This document shows, piece after piece, positions 49,237 through 57,477 of a DNA stretch of 64,000 bases; the first letter of the stretch is position 1; each line of letters opens with the position of its first letter. A program made the translations under genes and the position numbers. The stretch comes from Alkalicoccobacillus plakortidis (lineage in GTDB: Bacteria > Bacillota > Bacilli > Bacillales > Bacillaceae_D), in contig NZ_JAMQJY010000005.1 of assembly GCF_023703085.1 (NCBI RefSeq), forward strand, positions 1 to 64,000, in the 5' to 3' direction. The notes below the pieces were generated by a model. That model had not been told where the DNA came from, did not search any database, and saw only the letters and a program-made list of their open reading frames with translations.

Positions 49237-50292
49237 TTAGCGTAGTGGCTTGTCCAATACCTTTTTTGCAACTTCTGTATAAATAATGCCAATTGGGTGC
49301 TCCGGGCCATAGATTGATGGCGCAAAATCATCTTCATCAATGACAGGCTGCCCTAAAGGAATATGTCCTAGCACCTCTGTTTTTAATTCTTCCGCTAGTC
49401 TCATTCCCCCACCTTGTCCAAAAACGTATTCGCGCTCACCTGTGGTTTTACTTTCAAAGTAAGCCATGTTTTCAATGACACCAAAAATCTGGTGGTTGGT
49501 TTTGATCGCCATTGTACCTGCACGTGCTGCAACAAATGCGGCTGTTGCGTGTGGTGTTGTGACAAGGATTTCCTTAGATTGTGGAATCATTGTATGAAGA
49601 TCAAGTGCCACATCTCCTGTACCTGGTGGTAAGTCCATGATGAGATAGTCTAATTCGCCCCATTCGACTTCGGAGAAAAACTGATTAATCATTTTACCAA
49701 GCATCGGGCCACGCCAGATAACCGGGGCATTGTCCTCGACAAAGAAGCCCATAGAAATCACTTTCACGCCAAAGCGTTCAACTGGGTAAATTCGTTCATT
49801 ATGTACAACAGGTCTTTCTTCAATGCCCATCATATCCGGTACACTAAAGCCATAAATGTCCGCATCTATAATCCCGACTTTTTTTCCTAGACGGGTTAGT
49901 GCCACCGCTAAGTTGACAGACACTGTTGATTTTCCTACTCCACCTTTTCCACTGGCTACAGAGATAAAGGTTGTTTTACTATTTGGGGAAAGAATGGCCG
50001 GACCATCAAAAGGTTCTTCGCCAAATCCGCCATGAGCTTTAATCTCATCCTCCGTTAGTTCTGTAAAACGTAAACCAACAGATGCAGCGCCTTCTCCTTT
50101 AAGGATGTTGACCACTTCTTGTTGGATCTCCATTTGATCAGATGTACCCGTTCGTGCCAAGGCAATCTTCACACTAACATTATTGTCCGTTATATTAATT
50201 TCACGAACTCCACCTGTTTCAGTAATGCTTTTATTTAAATCGCGATCTTTCACGCGGGTGAGCGCTTCCACAACTGCTGCTTCTGTTAACAT
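49237..50292 (-). CDS. salA: Mrp/SalA-type P-loop ATPase
   Basis: 351 residues. N-terminal DUF59-like domain (EALTRVKDRDLNKSI), then the Mrp deviant Walker A VASGKGGVGKSTVSVNLAVAL, DADIYGFSVPDMMG and DLPPGTGDV. B. subtilis SalA (YbaL) regulates scoC and protease genes; Mrp relatives carry Fe-S clusters. Confidence 0.88.
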   Translation of the reverse strand: MLTEAAVVEALTRVKDRDLNKSITETGGVREINITDNNVSVKIALARTGTSDQMEIQQEVVNILKGEGAASVGLRFTELTEDEIKAHGGFGEEPFDGPAILSPNSKTTFISVASGKGGVGKSTVSVNLAVALTRLGKKVGIIDADIYGFSVPDMMGIEERPVVHNERIYPVERFGVKVISMGFFVEDNAPVIWRGPMLGKMINQFFSEVEWGELDYLIMDLPPGTGDVALDLHTMIPQSKEILVTTPHATAAFVAARAGTMAIKTNHQIFGVIENMAYFESKTTGEREYVFGQGGGMRLAEELKTEVLGHIPLGQPVIDEDDFAPSIYGPEHPIGIIYTEVAKKVLDKPLR

Positions 50293-50377
50293 GATTGATC
50301 CCCTCTCCTCAGTACCTGTCTGCTTCTAAACTAAGTATAGCATAGAAGCCAAACAGGCTTAAACCAATTTGGCTTTG

Positions 50378-51090
50378 CTATTTAGGGGCTTCCTCACCTG
50401 AGTAATATCGTAGAATACCTTGGTAAATAGACGCTGCTACACTTTCTTGGTACTCCTCTGTTCCAAGAAGTTCAGCTTCCTCTGGATTTGACAAAAAACC
50501 AGCCTCTACAAGTGCTCCTGGAATATCAGCTTCTTTTAGTAAATAGACATGCTGAATTGGTTTGGCGATCCGGTTGGTATTCTCTAGGTTTCGAACCAAT
50601 TCGTCCTGTATCAGTTTTGCGACGACTTGATTCTGAGGGTTAGTCAGATGATAAAAGGTCTGCGCTCCTCGCCACTTGGGTGATGGGATGGCGTTCATAT
50701 GGATACTAATAAACAAATCAGCATCTGATTCGTTTACGATCTCTACTCTGCGCTTTAGGTCTTCCGTTTTCCGAGTACGGATTCGTTTTGTCCCCTCTTC
50801 GGCTAAGTCAGCGTCCTCTTCCCTTGTTAACAGAACAATGGCTCCTGCCTCCTGTAAGTAATCGCGTACTTTTTTAGAAATAGCTAGTGTTGCTTCTTTT
50901 TCTAGAAGGCCTGTAGCAGAAACTGCTCCTCCATCCATGCCCCCATGTCCTGCATCAATGACAATTACACGCTGTGATAATGGCATATGCAACCAATGGA
51001 ACGATCACTTTGAAGCTGATCTTGTATGATATAAAAGAGGGCCGCTGCACAGAGCGATCCAAGAATTACTTTCATCCATTTTAAACGCAT
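50378..51090 (-). CDS. cwlD: CwlD N-acetylmuramoyl-L-alanine amidase, one-base frameshift
   Basis: Amidase_3 motifs: VIVIDAGHGGMDGGAV, DLFISIHMNAIPS, and PGALVEAGFLSNP. Upstream frame starts at ATG 51090 with RLKWMKVILGSLCAAALFY, the membrane anchor; the two join if one G is restored near 50989 (GGTTGCAT to GGTTGGCAT, giving SIGWHMPLS). CwlD makes muramic-delta-lactam in spore cortex. Confidence 0.88.
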
Positions 51091-51164
51091 GTCACATCCT
51101 CCTTCTCCCGTTCCATAGATGTATATTGGGACAAGGATCAGAATATGAGCATGAGTTCAATGAA

Positions 51165-51602
51165 TTAATGTAATTTTAACCGGTAGCGCTTTGTTCCAGC
51201 TTGAAAACCACGCTGCCATAACGTATCGACATAGACGTCGCTTGCAATGCCTAATGCATCGCCATATCGCTCCCCCTGAAGCACCCAGCAAGTCAATAAA
51301 TTAAACATATCAAAGGATAGATCCGTTAGTTCATCCTCAGCTCGTGACTTTGCTTGCTGCTCACTCTCCCCGTATTGGAAGAAACGGCTATAATTTGCTC
51401 CAAGCAAATAAGCATCGATGCCAATATCTAAACTCGGATCCACCAAAAAAGGTCTTGTTGCGTGTTCTTTTGGAATAACAGGTGCAAACGTTTCGTGAAA
51501 CTGTTTTTCAATATCCTTTAACGAAATTTCCTGAAGAAGCTTCCGCTCAAAATTCCAGCGCTTCTCACGTCTCTTATCTGCGAGTGTTGTAATAATCTCC
51601 AC
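51165..51602 (-). CDS. ybaK: YbaK-like DUF2521 protein
   Basis: 145 residues: LADKRREKRWNFERKLLQEI, AYLLGANYSRFFQYGES and WQRGFQAGTKRYRLK. Same position as B. subtilis ybaK next to cwlD. Function unknown. Confidence 0.82.
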   Translation of the reverse strand: MEIITTLADKRREKRWNFERKLLQEISLKDIEKQFHETFAPVIPKEHATRPFLVDPSLDIGIDAYLLGANYSRFFQYGESEQQAKSRAEDELTDLSFDMFNLLTCWVLQGERYGDALGIASDVYVDTLWQRGFQAGTKRYRLKLH

Positions 51603-51694
51603 CTTCTAACAGCTCCTCTCATACAAGTAGTATTTGATGGAATTGTTCTTCACATGCAGTGGAAATCATTCCAGTAAGTAACACAAAAAGCTCC

Positions 51695-52513
51695 CTAATC
51701 GGAAGCTTCTACTGAGACTGCTTTGTCTTTCACCCGTTTTAAAGTGGCGACGATTAAAAAGCTCACAATGACTAATAATAACCATGAACTCACCTTACCT
51801 AGATGCACCAGACTCCACATATCCGTTTGGTTCGGATACTGCCATGCCCCAAAAAACGTGGCGATGTTCTCAGCAACCCATATAAAAAACCCAATCAGGA
51901 TAAACGAAAATGCGATCGGCATCCGGTAGCGCGTGTCACCAATCTTATAAGACACCCACGATTTCCAGAAGACGATGATGACAAGTGCGGATAACCACCA
52001 ACGAATATCAATCCAAAAGTGATGCGTGAAAAAGTTAAGATAAATCGCCGCAGCAACAGGCACAACCAGTAGAAATGGTGGCCATTTGATTAAATGTATA
52101 TCAAGTCTTCTCCACGCCTGACATAGATAACTCGCCACACTCGCGTACATAAATCCGCTGTACAAAGGCACACCAAGAATCTTAAAGAAACCTTGCTCAG
52201 GATAGGCCCACGAACCCATATGAACTTTGAATATTTCAAGAGCTAGACCAATCAAGTGAAACAAGGTGATAACCTTTAATTCATCACGAGTTTCAAGACC
52301 AACCCGCACCATCCACCATTGCATGCCTATACAGATGATAAGCAACCAATCATATCTCGGCAGGAACGGCAGTGGGATCACCTGCGTAAGAGCCAACGAG
52401 GCAAAAATAACAACCGGAAACAAACACGACATCGCCTGCTCAAAGCCAAATCGAACAAGCTGCAGAATCCCACCTAACATGCGACTCTCTACTTTCTGTA
52501 GAATTGCGTTCAT
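51695..52513 (-). CDS. DUF817 membrane protein
   Basis: 272 residues with about eight helices; characteristic GLALEIFKVHMGSWAYPE and NIATFFGAWQYPNQ. DUF817 proteins are unstudied integral membrane proteins. Inserted between ybaK and the sigY cluster. Confidence 0.8.
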   Translation of the reverse strand: MNAILQKVESRMLGGILQLVRFGFEQAMSCLFPVVIFASLALTQVIPLPFLPRYDWLLIICIGMQWWMVRVGLETRDELKVITLFHLIGLALEIFKVHMGSWAYPEQGFFKILGVPLYSGFMYASVASYLCQAWRRLDIHLIKWPPFLLVVPVAAAIYLNFFTHHFWIDIRWWLSALVIIVFWKSWVSYKIGDTRYRMPIAFSFILIGFFIWVAENIATFFGAWQYPNQTDMWSLVHLGKVSSWLLLVIVSFLIVATLKRVKDKAVSVEASD

Positions 52514-52525
52514 GAACCGTCCCCC

Positions 52526-52738
52526 TTAATCTTCATTCCTTTTGTATTCTAAAATATCTCCAGGCTGGCATTCTAACGCGTTACAAATCGATTCAAGTGT
52601 TGAGAACCTAATTGCTTTTGCCTTGCCATTTTTCAAAACCGACAGATTAGCCATTGTAATACCAACCTTCTCTGAAAGCTCCGTTACACTCATTTTTCGT
52701 TTCGCAAGCATTACATCAATATGAATAATAATCGCCAT
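52526..52738 (-). CDS. XRE-type regulator
   Basis: 70 residues: LSEKVGITMANLSVLKNGKAKAIRFSTLESICNALECQPGDI, a Cro/C1 helix-turn-helix as in YozG. Pairs with the DUF2975 gene upstream. Confidence 0.85.
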   Translation of the reverse strand: MAIIIHIDVMLAKRKMSVTELSEKVGITMANLSVLKNGKAKAIRFSTLESICNALECQPGDILEYKRNED

Positions 52739-52748
52739 GTTGTTCACC

Positions 52749-53228
52749 TCAGACCGTTAAGTCATTTTCTGATTTTATCTCAATGGCATTTTTTAAAAGC
52801 TTCTTAAGCACAGCAGCAAATACCGCGATGATTGTTGATGCAAATAAAATCACTAAGCCAATCACAATGATACCTGGCGCATCACTTGAATCTGCCATGA
52901 CATATAGCAGCGGCAGCACAGCCACATAAAAAGCACTTATGATGATGGCACACGTCATAATGATTTTTAATGCTCTCACTGATAACTCCGAAAATGCCTC
53001 ACTCTTATCAATAAAGCTTAGAAGCTTTAACGACTGAAACAACGCCATAAAAAATGCAATGGCCGTTACATACAGACCAATCATAACCGGATATCTCCAT
53101 AGACTAATCTCCGGATCGAGTATCGATCGATCACCCACAATACCTGGCACCCAAAAAAGACAAAGCGCCAGCACCGGACTACCAATGAGAAAAACAGCCA
53201 CTTTCAAAAAGAGCGTCTCTCGTTTCAT
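52749..53228 (-). CDS. DUF2975 membrane protein
   Basis: Four helices (VAVFLIGSPVLALCLF, MIGLYVTAIAFFMALF, ICAIIISAFYVA, VIGLVILFASTIIAVFAAV). The XRE/DUF2975 pair is common in Firmicutes. ATG 53228 preferred. Confidence 0.78.
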   Translation of the reverse strand: MKRETLFLKVAVFLIGSPVLALCLFWVPGIVGDRSILDPEISLWRYPVMIGLYVTAIAFFMALFQSLKLLSFIDKSEAFSELSVRALKIIMTCAIIISAFYVAVLPLLYVMADSSDAPGIIVIGLVILFASTIIAVFAAVLKKLLKNAIEIKSENDLTV

Positions 53229-53344
53229 AAAAAGCACCTCATTTGTTTAGTATCTATTAGATAATATCACCAGATTTATCGTTTATCAATAAATTAATGA
53301 TGATAATAGGTATATTTTTATTGAAAAATAGTTTGGAATGTAGA

Positions 53345-53378
53345 AAAAGACCTCGATCCATAAGGATGAAGGTCTTTA
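53345..53378 (-). terminator. Terminator of yxlG
   Basis: AAAGACCT...AGGTCTTT on the minus strand just after the permease gene. Confidence 0.65.
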
Positions 53379-53394
53379 AAACATTGATTAAAGA

Positions 53395-54171
53395 TTACGA
53401 TAGCTCTTTTTGCTTAAAGATTTGTATGGATGCAATCAGAACGACAATGATCATCGCAATCGTTGTCATAAAAGCAAGCAAGAAACTAGAATCTAATTCT
53501 CCTGACGACAAGACCTGTCCTGTGTGCTCAGTCATCGTAGCCGGGCTCCATTTCATATACTTTCCTAGAATGGATGTAACCGTCGACAGGGCAAAGACCA
53601 CAAAGATTGTAACAAAAGCGACACTGCCATTTCCTTTCATGATCGTGCTAAAAAAGAGCGTCACTGTCACAACAAAAACTAACCAGATGCTGTAGATCAC
53701 TACACTTTGAAGAATGCGCTCAAAAGCAACTGTCTCAATGAGTAAATTCGTATAATACCAAGAAGCTGCATATCCGATAAACAACGAAATGAGTGTCATT
53801 GTAAGTAAGCCAACCCATTTTGATACTATATACGAGGAATATGGAACTGGTTTAATCATAACCATAGCTGCGACTCCACTTTGTCTTTCTGCGGAAACGA
53901 CACCCATTGCACTCAACACAAGAATTAAGACACCAAGCATCCCATAGTTAGATAGAACCTGCATTAATACTTCTGCCCCATTTGGAGTAGGCATTTCAAG
54001 GATTGTCCCTTCTGGTAGTCCACCAAAGGTATCCAACAGCTCTGGCATATAATACGAACTAACCGGCTGCATGACACCTAGTAAGATAAAGACAATTGGA
54101 ACCCAAAACATTTTATAATTTCGCGCCATTTCCGTCATTTCTTTTCGATAAAGTACTGCCCATTGTCTCAT
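53395..54171 (-). CDS. yxlG: ABC-2 type permease (YxlG-like)
   Basis: 258 residues, six helices, MRQWAVLYRKEMTEMARN start and SAMGVVSAERQSGVAAMVM loop. Partner of the ATP-binding YxlF-like protein in a sigY operon. Confidence 0.82.
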   Translation of the reverse strand: MRQWAVLYRKEMTEMARNYKMFWVPIVFILLGVMQPVSSYYMPELLDTFGGLPEGTILEMPTPNGAEVLMQVLSNYGMLGVLILVLSAMGVVSAERQSGVAAMVMIKPVPYSSYIVSKWVGLLTMTLISLFIGYAASWYYTNLLIETVAFERILQSVVIYSIWLVFVVTVTLFFSTIMKGNGSVAFVTIFVVFALSTVTSILGKYMKWSPATMTEHTGQVLSSGELDSSFLLAFMTTIAMIIVVLIASIQIFKQKELS

Positions 54172-55072
54172 GCCTTCACCACTTTCATAAATAAATCTTC
54201 TAATGTTGTTTGAGACATTTTGAACGCACGAATCGGAAGGTTTCTATCCACTATCTCTTTTAATACTGTTTGCTTTCCATTTACCATATCGTTTAATACG
54301 ATGCTGGCTTTATTACCTTGTATGTTTACTTCGGTTACAAAGCTATAACTTGCTATGCTCTTTAGCCATTCGGTAGCCTGTGATTCAAATTCGATTTGTA
54401 ATATAGGTTGTCGATACGCATCCATTACACTTCCCATGCTACCTGATATCGCAATTTCCCCGGCATGCATGATAAGAATGTCGTCACTTATTTCTTCTGC
54501 ATCGTGAAGGACATGAGTTGAGAAGAGAATGGTTGTTTCCTCTTTAATCTCTCTCATCATGTCCAGCACTTCCCGTCTCCCAAGTGGATCGAGTGCTGAA
54601 ACAGGCTCATCTAAAATAAGTAGTTTCGGACGATGGATTAGTGCTTGTGCCAATCCAAGGCGCTGCTTCATTCCGCCAGAATAACCACCTATTTTTCTTT
54701 TCTTCGCATCCGTTAGGCCCACTCGTTCAAGTAATTCATCACTTCTTTTTTCTGCTTGCTTGCGTCCAGCTTTGCTAATTGCCCTGAAAAAACAAGAAAC
54801 TCCTCTCCACTCATCCAATGATAGAAAGCAGGATATTGAGGTAAATACCCAATAAACTCCCTTAAATCCTTTGCTTTCTCCCCTTTAAACTCAATACTGC
54901 CTGAAGTCGGTTCCAACAATCCGGATAGCATTTTTAATGTCGTTGTTTTTCCTGCGCCATTTGGTCCAAGTAATGACACGCACCTGCCTTCTTCAATATG
55001 AAAATTAATTCCTTTGACTGCATTCGTCTGTCCAAATCTTTTCACTAAATCGTTTGCCAGGAGTAATTCCAT
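54168..55072 (-). CDS. yxlF: ABC transporter ATP-binding protein (YxlF-like), one-base frameshift
   Basis: Walker A LLGPNGAGKTTTLK, Q-loop LPQYPAFYHWM, signature YSGGMKQRLGLAQAL, Walker B LLILDEPVSALDP. A missing A in a run at 54746-54751 splits it; with it restored the text reads LDASKQKKRSDELLERVGL. About 300 residues. Confidence 0.85.
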
Positions 55073-55275
55073 TAATCATTTCTCCTTCCAACAACAAAAT
55101 AAAGCACGGGTCCTATTAAGTTGATAAAGAGAATAATAAGAATCCATACCCATTTTGGTCCGTTCGTTTTTTCTTCTCTAATACAAGAAACTAATGCGAT
55201 AATCATAAGAATACATTGCAAGATAAGAATTGGCGCAATCACTGACCATGGGATTGCATTAAACAGTTCATTCAT
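55072..55275 (-). CDS. yxlE: PLDc_N-type small membrane protein (YxlE-like)
   Basis: 67 residues, two helices, with GPKWVWILIILFINLIGPVLYF, the PLDc_N motif. B. subtilis YxlE is a negative regulator of SigY activity with YxlC. Confidence 0.82.
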   Translation of the reverse strand: MNELFNAIPWSVIAPILILQCILMIIALVSCIREEKTNGPKWVWILIILFINLIGPVLYFVVGRRND

Positions 55276-55307
55276 TTTTCTCCTCCAAATAATTTATTTA
55301 CCCTTAA

Positions 55308-55333
55308 TACGATTACGTTCGCCTGATCGTTCA
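55308..55333 (-). promoter_or_regulatory. Second SigY-like promoter, before yxlE
   Basis: TGAACG (55328-55333) - 16 bp - CGTA(TTA) (55308-55311), identical to the sigY promoter pattern at 56475-56500. Follows a terminator after yxlD. Confidence 0.75.
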
Positions 55334-55348
55334 CTCTAGAAAAAATAA

Positions 55349-55382
55349 AAAAAGGTCTCAGGAATTTGATCCTGAGACCTTT
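55349..55382 (-). terminator. Terminator overlapping yxlD stop
   Basis: AAAGGTCTCAGGA-TCAAAT-TCCTGAGACCTTTTTTT on the minus strand; its stem includes the yxlD stop codon. Confidence 0.85.
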
Positions 55383-55582
55383 CTTTTAAATATTTTCCTT
55401 GCAAATATAAGATAAATAATGAGATACGTCGGAAATTGAATAAGGCCTAAGAAGCCCCATAACCAAGCATTGTGTCCCCTCTTCCGTGCATCCCAAAACA
55501 TCCATGAGCCCTGGCAAATCAGAATGAGTGCAATCAAGATCCTTAAAAAAAGCGGTATGCTACTTAGTTCATCTGCGATCAT
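55358..55582 (-). CDS. yxlD: YxlD-like membrane protein
   Basis: 74 residues, two helices: ILIALILICQGSWMFWDARKRGHNAWLWGFLGLIQFP. Overlaps yxlC stop by ATGA. B. subtilis YxlD contributes to SigY control. Confidence 0.75.
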   Translation of the reverse strand: MIADELSSIPLFLRILIALILICQGSWMFWDARKRGHNAWLWGFLGLIQFPTYLIIYLIFARKIFKRKVSGSNS

Positions 55583-55922
55583 TCATTACTGACCTTCTTT
55601 CTAGGTTTGTAAAGAGCCAAGGGCAATAAGATAATTCCTAGGAGTTGAAAATACAGAAAAAGAATGGGCTGACGATAAACGACAGCAATCACAACTGAAA
55701 GCACAAGGACTGCAACAGAGATAAACATGAGGAGGTCTTTCCATTGTTTTTTTCGTATTCTTTTTTCTCTACTTCAACATGTTGCTGAAACCATTGTAAG
55801 TTTGGAGTAGATACTGAATTCCATTGATCCAGCTTGTCTAAACCATCTGTTACTTGCTTAACTGTTAATTCATCTTCATCATCCAACGTAGAATGATTAT
55901 TTCTAGAATCATAGTCCTTCAA
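55579..55922 (-). CDS. yxlC: YxlC-like anti-SigY factor, one-base frameshift
   Basis: TTG 55922 start near AAGGAG. The N-terminal part (ELTVKQVTDGLDKLDQW) is followed by a split at an A run (55761-55766): with one A added the frame reads EKRIRKKQWKDLLMFISVAVLVLSVVI..., giving the membrane helices of YxlC and stopping at 55579. Confidence 0.75.
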
Positions 55923-56439
55923 GTTTAGCCAACTCCTTCCGTACACTTTTTAGACCATTTGAAACTCGAGATTTCACTGTGCCTTCTGCAATGCCCATCA
56001 TCTTTCCAATTTCCTCATATGAATATCCGTAATAATGCTTTAACACGATTGGCATACGTACTTCTTCATTCATTTGAGCAAGTACATCAAGGACATCTAT
56101 CCATTCTTCGTTCATATTAGCTGCATTCCACTTCATTTTTCGAAGCGCTTGTTCCTGCTCTAGCCAGTTCTTTTCCCGCTTCTTTCTACGCTGTTGATCG
56201 ATGAAAAGGTTCGTTGCAATAGTAATGAGCCATGAAGAAAACTTGGATTCACCATTATACAGTTGGATTTTTTCAACACTCTTCATCATCGTCTCTTGTG
56301 TTAAATCTTCTGCGATCTGTGGATGAAGGGTGACTTTCATTAAATACTTTAAGAGAAACGAATAGTTTTGTTGTAGCAGTTTCGAAAGTGCCAACGTATC
56401 TCCCTTTTTCGCCTTTCGTATTAAATCCTTTTCATCCAT
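55909..56439 (-). CDS. sigY: ECF sigma factor SigY-like
   Basis: About 176 residues: DLIRKAKKGDTLALSKLLQQ, AEDLTQETMMKSVEKI, SSWLITIATNLFIDQQRR, and region 4 YGYSYEEIGKMMGIAEGTVKSRV. Head of the sigY-yxlCDEFG operon. ATG 56439 has GGAG eight bases upstream. Confidence 0.88.
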   Translation of the reverse strand: MDEKDLIRKAKKGDTLALSKLLQQNYSFLLKYLMKVTLHPQIAEDLTQETMMKSVEKIQLYNGESKFSSWLITIATNLFIDQQRRKKREKNWLEQEQALRKMKWNAANMNEEWIDVLDVLAQMNEEVRMPIVLKHYYGYSYEEIGKMMGIAEGTVKSRVSNGLKSVRKELAKLEGL

Positions 56440-56474
56440 GAGATCTACTCCATACAATCATAGTCATTCTCTAA

Positions 56475-56500
56475 TACGACTAACTGGGTAAAATCGTTCA
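56475..56500 (-). promoter_or_regulatory. SigY-like autoregulatory promoter
   Basis: TGAACG (56495-56500) - 16 bp - CGTA (56475-56478), followed by TTAG. Matches the TGAACG-N16-CGT pattern known for B. subtilis SigY. Confidence 0.78.
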
Positions 56501-56561
56501 TTTTTAATATAAAGAAATGTTTACCGTTTCTTGAGAACTTCGTCAACATGACCACACTCAT

Positions 56562-56597
56562 AAAAAAACCTCCCTGCTCCAAGAGCAAAGAGGGTCT
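56562..56597. terminator. Terminator
   Basis: AACCTCCCTGCTCCAAGAGCAAAGAGGGT: nested stem CCCTC..GAGGG. Nearly the same text recurs at 59945-59979. Confidence 0.75.
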
Positions 56598-56608
56598 GGA
56601 AGCACTAC

Positions 56609-57271
56609 TTATTTATTCATTCGTTTGTTCACTTCAATCGTAATGAACTCAGGCAAATAATCAGGCGTACATCCTTTGGATACCATTTCACCTTTGTAAA
56701 GACCCGTTTTTTCACCAATTTTTATACAACGTGCTCGATACTGTTCATCATAAACGCCTATCCAGCCTGCAGTGAAATTCATAGCCCATTGTACTTCCGG
56801 TTCTTCCTGCGTAATATTGGCTTCTATTGCAGATAGTAATTCTGCGGTGTTATCAGGCGGTGTTTTCCCAGTCCATCTTAATCGCGCTTGATAATACCAG
56901 AAAACTCGCCTTTGAAGAGCAGAAGAACTACTTTCCCATGACTCCATCAATGCAATGTTCTTCTTGTCTTTGGTGAGCTGATTAGCCATTAACCAATCCA
57001 TTAAGTTATTTCGCTCATCAAGCGTGTGAGTCTGCATATCCTTATCAAGCTGATTTAACACATCTTGAGAAAGAAGCTTTTTGTCCATAATTAAGATGGC
57101 TAATAGTCTGGGCAAATACTCTCCGGTTGACCAAAGCTCCATAGCTAGTTCGTGATCTTTTTTTATGTCCTTCGCGATTTTTCGTAAGTCGCCTAGCTTC
57201 GTTTTACTATGGATCTGAGATAGAATGGTTTCTGCTTTTGAAGAACGTTGTATTTCTGTGCTTTTATTCAT
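56609..57271 (-). CDS. DNA alkylation repair (AlkD-like HEAT) protein
   Basis: About 220 residues, HEAT-type helices: LGDLRKIAKDIKKDHELAMELW, EEPEVQWAMNFTAGWIGVYDEQYRARCI (partial listing). AlkD-type glycosylase fold. Start ATG 57271. Confidence 0.75.
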   Translation of the reverse strand: MNKSTEIQRSSKAETILSQIHSKTKLGDLRKIAKDIKKDHELAMELWSTGEYLPRLLAILIMDKKLLSQDVLNQLDKDMQTHTLDERNNLMDWLMANQLTKDKKNIALMESWESSSSALQRRVFWYYQARLRWTGKTPPDNTAELLSAIEANITQEEPEVQWAMNFTAGWIGVYDEQYRARCIKIGEKTGLYKGEMVSKGCTPDYLPEFITIEVNKRMNK

Positions 57272-57425
57272 TTGACACAACTCCTTATTAGAGCACTGTT
57301 TGATCATATGACATTGGCCGGATCTATCTATAACTACATTTCGTTTTAACTCTTATTATATGCAATTGTACCATAACCATCTAAAAGGAGATGGTGGTCA
57401 CAGAACAACTGCGTTTGTAATGATA

Positions 57426-57456
57426 GAAAAAAAGCACCAAGCAAGATGCCAATGCT
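57426..57456 (-). terminator. Weak terminator region
   Basis: AAAGCA...TGCTTTAATT pairing with T-rich tail on the plus strand; in a 170-bp gap with no other gene. Confidence 0.4.
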
Positions 57457-57477
57457 TTAATTATTCTACAAAACAGA

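Noticed and set aside
57308..57477. Additional gene between the AlkD-like and PAP2 genes
   Set aside because: No frame with a ribosome site; only a weak terminator.
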